Shown here: piece after piece, positions 27,421 to 35,298 of the stretch
Numbering within the stretch: position 1 is the stretch's first letter
How the letters are laid out: every line of letters begins with the position of its first letter
Source: Bauldia sp.
GTDB lineage: Bacteria; Pseudomonadota; Alphaproteobacteria; Rhizobiales; Kaistiaceae
Length of the DNA stretch: 35,298 bases
NCBI GenBank assembly: GCA_022841545.1
Contig: JALHRF010000034.1
Coordinates: 1-35,298, forward strand
Direction: 5' to 3'
Notes under the pieces: model-generated
What the model was told of the DNA's origin: nothing
Seen by the model: only the letters and a program-made list of their open reading frames with translations
The model's database searches: none
Program-made: the position numbers and the translations under genes

Positions 27421-28713
27421 TCAGGGCCTGATCTGGCCGTTGCCGGTGACCCGGTACTTGAAGCTGGTGAGTTGCTCGACACCGACCGGACCGCGCGCGT
27501 GCATGCGACCCGTGGCGATGCCGATCTCGGCCCCCATGCCGAACTCGCCGCCATCGGCGAACTGGGTGGAGGCATTGTGGAGGACGATCGCCGAATCGAC
27601 CTCCGCCATGAAGCGCTGGGCCGTCCGCTTGTCGTTGGTGACGATCGCATCGGTATGGTGCGATCCGTAGCGCTCGATATGGTCGATCGCGTCCTTGACG
27701 CCGTCGACCACCTTCACCGCGATGATCGCATCGAGATACTCGGTCGACCAGTCGCTCTCGACGGCCGGAGTGACGCCCGGCACGACGTTTCGCGAGCGCT
27801 CGTCGCCGCGCACCCGGCACCCTGCCTGCTGGAGCGCCTCGATCAGCGGCTTGAGGAAGCGGTCGGCGACCCTGGCGTCGACGAGCAGCGTCTCGGCGGC
27901 GCCGCAGACGCCGGTCCGGCGCATCTTGGCGTTGACCACGATCGACTTGGCCATCTCCAGATCGGCCTCGCGGTCGATATAGACGTGGTTGATCCCTTCG
28001 AGATGGGCGAAGACCGGCACCCGCGCCTCCATCTGGACGCGGGCGACGAGGCTCTTGCCGCCCCGTGGAACGATGACGTCGATGTTCCCCTCGAGCCCGG
28101 TCAGCATCAGGCCGACCGCGGCGCGGTCTCGGGTGGGAACGAACTGGATCGCCTCCTCCGGCAGGGCCGCCGCCTTCAGGCCCGCAACGAGGCAGGCATG
28201 GATCGCGGAGGACGAGCGGAACGAATCCGACCCGCCGCGGAGGATGGCGGCGTTCCCCGCCTTGAGGCAGAGCGCGCCGGCATCGGCGGTGACGTTGGGG
28301 CGGCTCTCATAGATGACGCCGATGACGCCGAGAGGGGTGCGGACGCGCTCGATATGGAGGCCGTTCGGCCGATCCCAGGCGGCAAGCACGGCGCCGACGG
28401 GATCCTGCAGCGCGGCGATCTCCTCGATCCCCTTCGCCATCGCCTCGATCCGCTCCGGGGTCAGCGTCAGGCGGTCGAGGAAGGAGCCGGCGAGCTTCGC
28501 TTCCCGCGCAGCGGCGAGATCGAGTGCGTTCTCGGCCAGGATGACGTCGGCGCTCTCCCGGATCGACGCCGCCATGGCGGCAAGCGCCTTGTTCTTCTCG
28601 ACCGTGGTGGCGCGGGACAGGCGGCGCGCGGCCGAGCGCGCGGCGCGGCCGACGACGCGCATCTCCGCGCCGATGTCGCTGCGTCTCTCCATGGGGGCTT
28701 CGGCAAGGCTCAT
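27421..28713 (-). CDS. proA: Glutamate-5-semialdehyde dehydrogenase
   Basis: 430-aa NADPH-dependent enzyme that reduces glutamyl-5-phosphate, the second step of proline synthesis. The catalytic cysteine lies in [11 protein letters not shown] (Cys270), with [10 protein letters not shown] (134-143), [10 protein letters not shown] and [13 protein letters not shown] also conserved. AAAGGG precedes the ATG. ProB, its partner enzyme, is encoded about 2.7 kb upstream on the same strand, with four genes in both directions between them. proA must therefore have its own promoter in 28714-28860. Confidence 0.97.
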   Translation of the reverse strand: MSLAEAPMERRSDIGAEMRVVGRAARSAARRLSRATTVEKNKALAAMAASIRESADVILAENALDLAAAREAKLAGSFLDRLTLTPERIEAMAKGIEEIAALQDPVGAVLAAWDRPNGLHIERVRTPLGVIGVIYESRPNVTADAGALCLKAGNAAILRGGSDSFRSSSAIHACLVAGLKAAALPEEAIQFVPTRDRAAVGLMLTGLEGNIDVIVPRGGKSLVARVQMEARVPVFAHLEGINHVYIDREADLEMAKSIVVNAKMRRTGVCGAAETLLVDARVADRFLKPLIEALQQAGCRVRGDERSRNVVPGVTPAVESDWSTEYLDAIIAVKVVDGVKDAIDHIERYGSHHTDAIVTNDKRTAQRFMAEVDSAIVLHNASTQFADGGEFGMGAEIGIATGRMHARGPVGVEQLTSFKYRVTGNGQIRP

Positions 28714-28794
28714 CGTCGCTGCCCTTTCAGGCAAGGTCGGCCGCTCCGGGGCACGGTTTCGCACGGGGCGCGCGGCCGTGCAACCCCGGTGGCT

Positions 28795-28823
28795 TTGACA
28801 GCCCCGCCGCTTCGCGCCATGTA
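28795..28823 (+). promoter_or_regulatory. Weak promoter candidate for the DMT transporter gene
   Basis: A perfect -35 box TTGACA (28795-28800) with 17 bases to CATGTA (28818-28823), a poor -10 box. It stands 38 bases before ATG 28861. Only the -35 element is convincing. Confidence 0.25.
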
Positions 28824-28860
28824 CGGGCCACGCCCCGGAAGAGGGCGGCAAGGAGCGGCA

Positions 28861-29784
28861 ATGGCGGGGGCATCGGGCGGCGGCAATTCCGGCCACAGGG
28901 AGAACATTGCCGCCGGCATCGGCCTGATGATTCTCGGCATGTTCATCTTCTCGGTGAACGATGCGCTGGGGAAATGGCTCGCCGCTACATACACCGTCGC
29001 GCAGATCCTGCTGTTTCGCAGTGCCGCGGCCGCCGTGGTTCTGGTACCGGTACTGCGCACATCGGGGCTGAAGCAGGCGATGTGGATGCCGCGGCCCTGG
29101 CTCGAGACGCTCCGGGTCGGGCTCGCGACCGCCGAGACGATCTGTTTCTACGCGGCGGTCTCGGTGCTGCCGCTCGCCGACGCCGTCACCTACTACCTCG
29201 CCGGCCCGATCTACGTGACGCTGATCGCGGCGCTGTTCCTTGGCGAGAGGGTCGGCTGGCGGCGGTGGACGGCGGTGCTGGTCGGCTTCGGCGGCGTGAT
29301 CCTCGCGTTGCAGCCGACGACCGGCATCTTCGGCTGGCATGCGCTGATCGCGTTTGCCGGAAGCGTCATCTACGCCCTGCTGATGATCGTCACGCGCATG
29401 CTCCGCGGCACCTCGGCCACGGTGATGGCGGCATGGCAGATCTGGACGGGGCTGCTCTTCGGCGTCGCCACTGCGTGGTGGCACTGGACGCCGATCGCGA
29501 GCAGCTTCGACATCCTTCTCCTCGGCCTGCTCGGGGTCGTGGCGCTCGGCGCCATCGTCTGCGTCAACCGCTCGCTCGCCTACGCTCCGGCCTCGGTGGT
29601 GGTCCCCTACCAGTACACGATGATCGTCTGGGCGATCGTGTTCGGCTACGTCTTCTTCGGCGATGTGCCGGACCTGCTCACTCTTCTCGGCGCGGCGATC
29701 ATCGTCGGCGCCGGCCTGTTCATCTATTTCCGGGAGCGGAAGGTGCGCGGCGAGATGTCGAAGGATATCGTGCCGGGGCCGTGA
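28861..29784 (+). CDS. DMT-superfamily (EamA) permease
   Basis: 307-aa inner-membrane protein with ten predicted helices in two EamA repeats. The first repeat is marked by [12 protein letters not shown] (31-42) and [12 protein letters not shown], the second by [18 protein letters not shown] and [20 protein letters not shown]. This is the RarD/YdcZ-like drug/metabolite exporter fold. The substrate is unknown; amino acids, metabolites and S-adenosylmethionine are known for relatives. AAGGAG stands six bases before the ATG. It is divergent from proA and ends eight bases before the stop of a convergent membrane-protein gene. Confidence 0.9.
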   Translation: MAGASGGGNSGHRENIAAGIGLMILGMFIFSVNDALGKWLAATYTVAQILLFRSAAAAVVLVPVLRTSGLKQAMWMPRPWLETLRVGLATAETICFYAAVSVLPLADAVTYYLAGPIYVTLIAALFLGERVGWRRWTAVLVGFGGVILALQPTTGIFGWHALIAFAGSVIYALLMIVTRMLRGTSATVMAAWQIWTGLLFGVATAWWHWTPIASSFDILLLGLLGVVALGAIVCVNRSLAYAPASVVVPYQYTMIVWAIVFGYVFFGDVPDLLTLLGAAIIVGAGLFIYFRERKVRGEMSKDIVPGP

Positions 29785-29791
29785 ACGGAGT

Positions 29792-30649
29792 TCACGCCCG
29801 CGGCACCTGCCGGCTCGCGATCCAGCCGTAGCCGCCGAGCAGGAACGCTACCGCGAGGAAGGCCAGGTAGACGAATGTCCCCGGCCGGTCCCAGTGGACG
29901 TCGCCGGGGAAGCGCGCCACCGCGATGAGAGCGAAGGCGGCGAACACGGTGTAGGCCTTCGCCCCGGCCGCGACCCGGGCGTAGTCGTTCTCGTAGGCCG
30001 CGTGCGCCAGCGCGAAGCCGATCGCGAAGATCCAGGTGCCGATGGCGCGCGAGGTGAGCGGGGTGAGGTCCCATGGCCAGACCGGCATCATGGTCGCCGG
30101 CACAATGAACAGGAGGCCGCCGACGACCAGGAGCACGGCCGCGGAGACGACCAGCGCGCCCCGCCCCCAGGACGGCAAGGGCGACAGCCGCGGCTCGTCG
30201 CTGCCCGGCTGGCGCTCCTGCCAGATCAGCAATGCAAGGAGAAGCGGCGGTACGACGACATAGAGGAAAATCCACACCCAGCCCGCCATCGCCGTGTTCC
30301 AGACCGGAGAAGTGTGGTGGAAGCGGTCGAGATGGATGAGGGTGAAGATGAGCGCCAGCGTCGAGAACAGCCAGACCACGGGCAGCGTGATCCGGGTGCG
30401 TGCCCAGGACCGCTCGCGAACGCCGGCGAATTCGAGCATGGCGCCGCCGAAATAACCGGCGCCGAGAAAGGCCGAGGAGAGCGGCACCTGAATCGTCCAG
30501 GCAAAGTGCTCGGCGGTGGCGGTCGCGAAGACGAAGGTCTGGATGCCGGCCAGGAACGCGAAGAGGCCGGCAAGGAGAAGAAAGATGCGGACGGCGGGAA
30601 GTGTCCGCCGGCCCGCATCCGCACCGTTGATTTCGTTGATCCCGGACAT
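29792..30649 (-). CDS. Multi-pass membrane protein, function unknown
   Basis: 285-aa integral membrane protein with about seven helices (near 20-42, 55-75, 88-106, 122-143, 165-188, 205-225, 262-280). The N-terminus is short and polar ([15 protein letters not shown]). A His/Asp-containing loop follows helix 3 ([10 protein letters not shown]). I do not recognise a transporter or enzyme signature. Helices seem to pair in a repeat (helices 1-3 and 5-7). It is convergent with the DMT exporter gene and shares the 30650-30781 upstream region with the DUF5519 gene. Confidence 0.8.
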   Translation of the reverse strand: MSGINEINGADAGRRTLPAVRIFLLLAGLFAFLAGIQTFVFATATAEHFAWTIQVPLSSAFLGAGYFGGAMLEFAGVRERSWARTRITLPVVWLFSTLALIFTLIHLDRFHHTSPVWNTAMAGWVWIFLYVVVPPLLLALLIWQERQPGSDEPRLSPLPSWGRGALVVSAAVLLVVGGLLFIVPATMMPVWPWDLTPLTSRAIGTWIFAIGFALAHAAYENDYARVAAGAKAYTVFAAFALIAVARFPGDVHWDRPGTFVYLAFLAVAFLLGGYGWIASRQVPRA

Positions 30650-30781
30650 TGGCCCCAGCCTGTCTGCAGACGCTCGCGACAGTCTTCTCCGGCGCCGTCG
30701 ATTTGACTATGTCCGCCGTCACAGCGGGCGGATGTGTCGGCGGGGGGTGGAATCCGCCCCAATCCGCCCCATCTCCTGGCG

Positions 30782-31144
30782 ATGGCCCTTCCCGACGCAT
30801 CGACCCGCATCCGCGCCGCCGTGGCCGCCTGGCCCGGCATGAGCGAGGCCCCGCACCGCTTCGGCGGCGTCGAGTTTCGACTCGGGACCCGCGAGATCGG
30901 CCACCTTCACGGCGACCGGCTGCTCGACGTGCCGTTCCCGAAGCGGGTCCGCGACGATCTGGTCGCCGCCGGGGTGGCTAAACCCCACCATGTGCTGCCG
31001 GAGAGCGGCTGGGTCAGCTTCCCGATCGCGGACGAGCGCGATATCGAGGCCGCGATCGCGCTCCTGCGCCGCTCCCACGACCTGATCACCGCGCAGCTCG
31101 CGCGCCGCGCCGAGCAGTCGGCAGCGGTGAAACGGGCCGGGTAA
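30782..31144 (+). CDS. DUF5519 (luciferase-domain-like) protein
   Basis: 120-aa soluble protein. The pattern GGVEFRLGTREIGHLHGDRLLDVPFPKRVRDDL and then HHVLPESGWVSFPI (in pieces over 28-80) matches the DUF5519 family, named luciferase-like for a domain in fungal luciferases; no light-producing role is implied. The C-terminal helix (DERDIEAAIALLRRSHDLI) is typical. Function is unknown. No strong ribosome binding site precedes ATG 30782. It ends three bases before the convergent DUF3297 gene. Confidence 0.82.
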   Translation: MALPDASTRIRAAVAAWPGMSEAPHRFGGVEFRLGTREIGHLHGDRLLDVPFPKRVRDDLVAAGVAKPHHVLPESGWVSFPIADERDIEAAIALLRRSHDLITAQLARRAEQSAAVKRAG

Positions 31145-31147
31145 GGA

Positions 31148-31414
31148 CTAAGCGACGCCCGGGGGGTCGCCGGCCGGGACGTCCCGGAAATAGGGCTCCA
31201 CGGGCCCGTTGAGCTTGATGGTGAGCGGATTGCCGTGGCGGTCCTTGGCGTTGCCCGCGGCCACCCTTATCCAGCCCTCGCTGACGCAGTATTCCTCGAC
31301 GTTGGTCTTCTCCTCGCCCTTGAAGCGGATGCCGACCTCGCGGGCGAGCAGCTCCGCGTCGTAGAACGGGCTCTTCGGGTTGGTGGAGAGGCGGTCGGGC
31401 AGCGTGTCGGTCAT
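31148..31414 (-). CDS. DUF3297 family protein
   Basis: 88-aa small cytosolic protein. The family consensus is visible almost throughout: LPDRLSTNPKSPFYD (5-19), GIRFKGEEKTNVEEYC (28-43), GWIRVAAGNAKDRHGNPLTI and GPVEPYF. It is widespread in proteobacteria with unknown function. GAGGGA stands before ATG 31414. It follows proB by 30 bases on the same strand, so it is probably co-transcribed with it. Confidence 0.88.
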   Translation of the reverse strand: MTDTLPDRLSTNPKSPFYDAELLAREVGIRFKGEEKTNVEEYCVSEGWIRVAAGNAKDRHGNPLTIKLNGPVEPYFRDVPAGDPPGVA

Positions 31415-31444
31415 CGTGGTTCCCTCAAGGCGTCGGAGGCGGGG

Positions 31445-32563
31445 CTACTCGCCCCGCATGACCATGTCGTCGCGGTGGATCATCTCGGTCCGGCCGGCAT
31501 AGCCGAGGATTTCCTCGATCTCGGCACTCTTCCGCCCGGCGATGCGCTCGGCGTCTACCGCATCATAGGCGACAAGGCCGCGACCGACCTCCACGCCGGC
31601 CGGTCCGAGAATCGCGACCGTGTCGCCGCGCTGGAAGCGGCCCTTCACGCCGCGCACGCCCGCCGGCAGCAGGCTCTTGCCGCCGCGAAGCGCCTTGACC
31701 GCGCCGTCGTCGACCTGGAGGGCGCCGCGCGTCTCGACGCTGCCGGAGATCCATTTCTTCCAGCCCGTCACCGGGCTCGGATCAGGGAGGAACCAGGTGC
31801 ACCGGGCGCCTTCCGAAACGCGGCGGAGGGGATGGTGCTCATGGCCGTGGGCAATCAGCATCGTCGTCCCCGCCGCGGTCGCGATCTTGCCGGCCTCGAC
31901 CTTGGTCTGCATGCCGCCGCGCGACAGCTCCGACCCGGCGCTGCCGGCCATCGCCTCGATCTCCGGCGTGATCCTCTCGACCAGCGGCAGGAAGCGCGCA
32001 TCGGGGTTCTGCGCCGGCGGCGCCGAATAGAGGCCGTCGATGTCGGAGAGAAGGATGAGGAGATCGGCGCCCATCATGGTGGCGACGCGGGCGGCGAGCC
32101 GGTCGTTGTCGCCGTAGCGGATCTCGCTGGTGGCGACGGTGTCGTTCTCGTTGATGATCGGGATCGCGCCGAGCCGGAGCAGCGTCGCGATGGTGGAACG
32201 GGCATTGAGGTAGCGGCGACGCTCCTCGGTGTCGCTGAGGGTGAGCAGGATCTGGCCGGCGGTGAAGCCGTGGCGCTGGAGCGTCTCCGCCCAGGCGCGG
32301 GCGAGCGCGATCTGGCCGATCGCGGCGGCGGCCTGGCTCTCCTCGAGTTTCAAGGGCCCGCGCGGCAGGTCGAGGACGCGGCGGCCGAGCGCGATCGCGC
32401 CGGAGGAGACGACGAGCAGGTCGCGCCGCCCGGCGGCGAGCGCGGCAAGGTCGGCGCCGAGCGCATCGAGCCAGTCGTGCTTCAGCCCGCGCTGGTCGAC
32501 GAGCAGCGAGGAGCCGATCTTGACGACGATGCGGCGGAAGGTGTCGAGTTTGGGCGCGGTCAC
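31445..32563 (-). CDS. proB: Glutamate 5-kinase
   Basis: 372-aa enzyme that phosphorylates glutamate, the first and feedback-controlled step of proline synthesis. The amino-acid kinase domain (about 1-260) contains [10 protein letters not shown] (13-22), [10 protein letters not shown] (50-59), INENDTVAT and [11 protein letters not shown]-terminal PUA domain follows (about 275-360). Start codon GTG 32563 overlaps the stop of the VapC gene (GTGA), so proB expression may be coupled to the toxin-antitoxin genes. In relatives proB usually follows obgE directly. Confidence 0.97.
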   Translation of the reverse strand: MTAPKLDTFRRIVVKIGSSLLVDQRGLKHDWLDALGADLAALAAGRRDLLVVSSGAIALGRRVLDLPRGPLKLEESQAAAAIGQIALARAWAETLQRHGFTAGQILLTLSDTEERRRYLNARSTIATLLRLGAIPIINENDTVATSEIRYGDNDRLAARVATMMGADLLILLSDIDGLYSAPPAQNPDARFLPLVERITPEIEAMAGSAGSELSRGGMQTKVEAGKIATAAGTTMLIAHGHEHHPLRRVSEGARCTWFLPDPSPVTGWKKWISGSVETRGALQVDDGAVKALRGGKSLLPAGVRGVKGRFQRGDTVAILGPAGVEVGRGLVAYDAVDAERIAGRKSAEIEEILGYAGRTEMIHRDDMVMRGE

Positions 32564-32952
32564 GGCAGTGCGGGCCTGATGTCGGTCTGGGCGAAGTCGG
32601 TGCCCTTGTAGAGCAACGGCACGTCGTGAATCTTGGCCACCGCATAGGCCATGCAGTCGCCGAAATTGAGCTTCGCCTTGTGCCGACCCTTTCCAAATCG
32701 CTCGAACGCAACCCGGGCGCTTTCAAATCCGCGCCGATCGAAGGCAACAATCGATATTCTCGGCGCGTTGAGCACCTTGTCGAGGACCTGCAGTCCTCGT
32801 CCCAAGGGAACTGCCGAGAGCACCATGTGGCTCTCAAGGACCGTGGGCCAGCCAATGACGCAGCTTTCGGTGCCGATCAACTCGCCGAAGTTCTCGGCCT
32901 CTGGCTCGTCCAGCGCAATTGCAACGACTGCCGAAGTGTCGATGGCGATCAC
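32560..32952 (-). CDS. vapC: PIN-domain toxin VapC (second module)
   Basis: 130-aa predicted RNase. Acidic active-site residues are Asp5 (IAIDTSAVV), Glu40 (TVLESHMVL), Asp99 (NFGDCMAYA) and Asp119 ([10 protein letters not shown]). The C-terminal [13 protein letters not shown] pattern is typical of the VapC group paired with PSK-like VapB antitoxins. Its start overlaps the antitoxin stop (ATGA) and its stop overlaps the proB start (GTGA). The pair is thus seamlessly fused into the obgE-proB gap. The DNA is less GC-rich than obgE or proB, which suggests it was acquired. Confidence 0.93.
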   Translation of the reverse strand: MIAIDTSAVVAIALDEPEAENFGELIGTESCVIGWPTVLESHMVLSAVPLGRGLQVLDKVLNAPRISIVAFDRRGFESARVAFERFGKGRHKAKLNFGDCMAYAVAKIHDVPLLYKGTDFAQTDIRPALP

Positions 32953-33221
32953 TTCGGCAGTCCGTTCTCATCGTAAAGGTCGGAATGGTCGGATGACATT
33001 CGCGGATTGGCGACCTCCGCGCTCCGCCGCGCCAAGGCCATCAACTCATCGACAAAGGCCCGTTCCTTGGGCGTCATCTTCTTCACGTTCTTCTCCTCAG
33101 CATACTTCAGAAGGGCCGCGAGGACTATGTCGGCGCGCGGCCGCCCAGTACGCTTGGAAAGACGCGATGCGATCTCGTAGGCCTTGTCGCTTCGCACATT
33201 GAGCTGTTTCTTTTTCTGCAT
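32949..33221 (-). CDS. vapB: VapB antitoxin (PSK-like, second module)
   Basis: 90-aa antitoxin. The first 35 residues (QLNVRSDKAYEIASRLSKRTG followed by RPRADIVLAAL) give the strand-helix-helix of the VapB/PSK transcription-factor family, which binds DNA as a dimer. The rest is charged and binds toxin. ATG 33221 starts immediately after TTGCTAGC with no Shine-Dalgarno sequence; a longer in-frame start lies upstream but lacks family similarity. Two copies of a candidate operator lie directly upstream. It is 60 bases downstream of obgE on the same strand. Confidence 0.88.
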   Translation of the reverse strand: MQKKKQLNVRSDKAYEIASRLSKRTGRPRADIVLAALLKYAEEKNVKKMTPKERAFVDELMALARRSAEVANPRMSSDHSDLYDENGLPK

Positions 33222-33251
33222 GCTAGCAATCCGGCGAGTGATAGCTAGCAA
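33222..33251 (-). promoter_or_regulatory. Candidate VapBC operator: two GCTAGCAA direct repeats
   Basis: GCTAGCAA occurs at 33222-33229 and again at 33244-33251, exactly 22 bases apart start to start (two helical turns). Each has a palindromic GCTAGC core. They directly abut the vapB start, as expected for sites that let the VapBC complex repress its own promoter. Confidence 0.5.
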
Positions 33252-33281
33252 CCTAGGAGCCGCCGGCTTGAACCGCAAGCC

Positions 33282-34421
<1,140 letters not shown>

Positions 34422-34493
34422 TCAATGTGCAATCAGGAGTTACTCAGGCGCCCTGAAGTGTGCCATACTTCCGGTGAAGGGAGGGCGTCCGCC

Positions 34494-34658
34494 ATGAACA
34501 AGGACATCGCCCGGCTCAACATAGAGCACTTCCGCAGACTTCTGGAGCGCGAAACCGAAGAAGCCAAGCGAGGCATGCTTCAACTTCTCCTCGCGGAGGA
34601 GGAAGCCAAGCTCAAAGCGCTCAGCCGGACCCCGCCGGAGCAGAAGCGGGCCAGCTAG
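34494..34658 (+). CDS. Small conserved helical protein
   Basis: 54-aa charged protein (IARLNIEHFRRLLERETEEA, then KRGMLQLLLAEEEAKLKAL) forming one or two amphipathic helices. Very similar short proteins are common in Rhizobiales with no known role. GAAGGGAGGG nine bases before ATG 34494 indicates real translation; a longer in-frame start upstream is not supported. Its 3' end overlaps the end of the convergent gene at 34621 by 38 bases. Confidence 0.72.
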   Translation: MNKDIARLNIEHFRRLLERETEEAKRGMLQLLLAEEEAKLKALSRTPPEQKRAS

Positions 34659-34839
34659 TCCCAAGCTTCCATGTCCGCCAATGGGTCGGCCGGACATCGA
34701 TCCGCGCGCCGGTGGCCGCATTCAGCCAGCCACCGAGCGTCCGCCGGCACGGGAAGACGAGACAGTGCTCGCCGTCCGCGTCGATCACGGCCAACTCGAG
34801 TTCGCCATCGTAGGGCGCGGTGGTGATGGGTTCCCACAT
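34621..34839 (-). CDS. Small conserved protein beside an FNR/FixK box
   Basis: 72 aa from ATG 34839 (MWEPITTAPYDGELELAVID, then HCLVFPCRRTLGGWLN and RPTHWRTW). The segment W-E-P-I-x-x-A-P-x-D followed by a CRR-TLGGW motif is one I recognise as recurring in small rhizobial proteins of unknown function. The final residues (TSWPASAPAGSG) lie over the convergent gene and look unconstrained. ATG 34869 would add ten residues but lies only six bases from the FNR/FixK-type box. No ribosome binding site precedes ATG 34839. Confidence 0.68.
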   Translation of the reverse strand: MWEPITTAPYDGELELAVIDADGEHCLVFPCRRTLGGWLNAATGARIDVRPTHWRTWKLGTSWPASAPAGSG

Positions 34840-34874
34840 TGCGCCATGCAAGCCGGCAAAGCGCCGCATCCGCC

Positions 34875-34888
34875 TTGATCCAGATCAA
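34875..34888. promoter_or_regulatory. FNR/FixK-type box TTGAT-N4-ATCAA
   Basis: TTGATCCAGATCAA matches the FNR/FixK/Anr consensus perfectly, and the symmetry extends to CCTTGATC/GATCAAGG (34873-34890). It lies in the 77-base gap upstream of the small gene ending at 34839; its centre is about 42 bases before ATG 34839. This predicts control by low oxygen. A -10 box is not obvious. Confidence 0.6.
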
Positions 34889-34916
34889 GGCATGGTCACT
34901 GTCGAGGCGCCCTCGT

Positions 34917-35298
34917 TCACGGCGACAGGTCGGTTGCGGCGAGAAGGCTCCCGTCCATGTGAAATGGAACGGAGGTGTGCTCCTGGACGATCTTCCAGCC
35001 GTCTCTGCCTCGGCTGAAGACCAGCGTCGCGCGCTCCCACCAGGCCCTCCGCTCGCCGCCGAGGGTCGTGGCGCGGGTGTGGAAGTAGCCATGCCAGACG
35101 GCGAGATCGCCGCTCACCGCGGTGCCGAGTTCCCTCGCCTCGCACGCGATGGGCCCCTGCCAGGTGCCGATCCAGGCGGAGAGACCCGCGAGGTCCACCG
35201 GGTGTGACAGAGGCGGTGCAAGGTCGAAGATCACCGCGTCGGCTGCGTAGTGGGCGGTCACGGCACCCGCGTCGCGGTCGTGAAGCCCCTTGTGGATG
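34917..35298 (-). CDS. SnoaL/NTF2-like protein, 5' end outside the window
   Basis: At least 127 aa of a SnoaL-like alpha+beta barrel. The frame is open to the window edge (IHKGLHDRDAGAVTAHYAAD, then AVIFDLAPPLSH), the usual N-terminal part of the family, so GTG 35261 is not the start. The conserved later strands are WHGYFHTRAT, ERATLVFSRGRDGWKIVQEHTSVPF and the terminal MDGSLLAATDLSP. The family includes ketosteroid-isomerase-like enzymes and stress proteins (DUF4440-like); the reaction is unknown. It reads toward the FNR/FixK-box gene. Confidence 0.8.
   Translation of the reverse strand, partial: IHKGLHDRDAGAVTAHYAADAVIFDLAPPLSHPVDLAGLSAWIGTWQGPIACEARELGTAVSGDLAVWHGYFHTRATTLGGERRAWWERATLVFSRGRDGWKIVQEHTSVPFHMDGSLLAATDLSP

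Noticed and set aside
27175..28800. Plus-strand open frame opposite proA that runs into the DMT exporter
   Set aside because: Only the part from ATG 28861 has membrane helices, family motifs and a ribosome binding site; the earlier part is antisense to proA.

Overview
The window is a GC-rich stretch from an alphaproteobacterium, most likely of the Hyphomicrobiales (Rhizobiales). The evidence is the Rhizobiales-type porin, an atpHAGDC cluster without F0 genes, the obgE/proB/proA/nadD/rsfS/rlmH/envC-like/ctpA/rppH gene order, coaBC-dut, and an rluD-rpoH pair. I cannot place it to genus. No rRNA, tRNA, CRISPR array or insertion sequence was recognised. Most of the window is core chromosome, with small accessory genes slotted into tight places.

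Layout. 1-6073: a dihydroorotase homologue that lacks its metal ligands, rpoH and rluD on the minus strand, a membrane-anchored protein whose start codon overlaps that of rluD, an alpha/beta hydrolase and an AI-2E-family permease. 6074-7703: a long structured leader, a porin and its terminator hairpin. 7765-10910: a RidA-like protein, an 8-oxoguanine-deaminase-type amidohydrolase, a small secreted cysteine protein and a creatininase-family hydrolase. 10907-14493: a short gene remnant, a FitAB/VapBC-type toxin-antitoxin pair squeezed between that remnant and coaBC, then dut, an LprI-like secreted protein and an unrecognised protein. 14863-20327: ATP synthase F1 genes in the order delta, alpha, gamma, [coiled-coil protein], beta, [two-helix membrane protein], epsilon. 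20517-22201: a DUF302 protein and a type IB topoisomerase.

22159-34325 is mostly minus strand and runs from obgE down to rppH: obgE, a second VapBC pair, proB, DUF3297, (membrane protein, DUF5519 and DMT exporter between proB and proA), proA, nadD, rsfS, rlmH, an EnvC-like factor, ctpA and rppH. These genes cover ribosome assembly, proline and NAD synthesis, 23S rRNA methylation, peptidoglycan remodelling and mRNA decapping. 34494-35298: two small conserved proteins, a perfect FNR/FixK-type box (34875-34888) and a truncated SnoaL-like gene running off the edge.

The points most worth a second look are: two extra small genes inside the ATP synthase operon; the inactive-looking dihydroorotase; a CoaBC with no cysteine anywhere; a toxin-antitoxin promoter that predicts a leaderless mRNA; the FNR/FixK box beside an uncharacterised small protein; and several precise palindromes in intergenic DNA (13470, 13518, 14535, 14792, 33222). 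Everything here was read by eye; no search or folding program was run.
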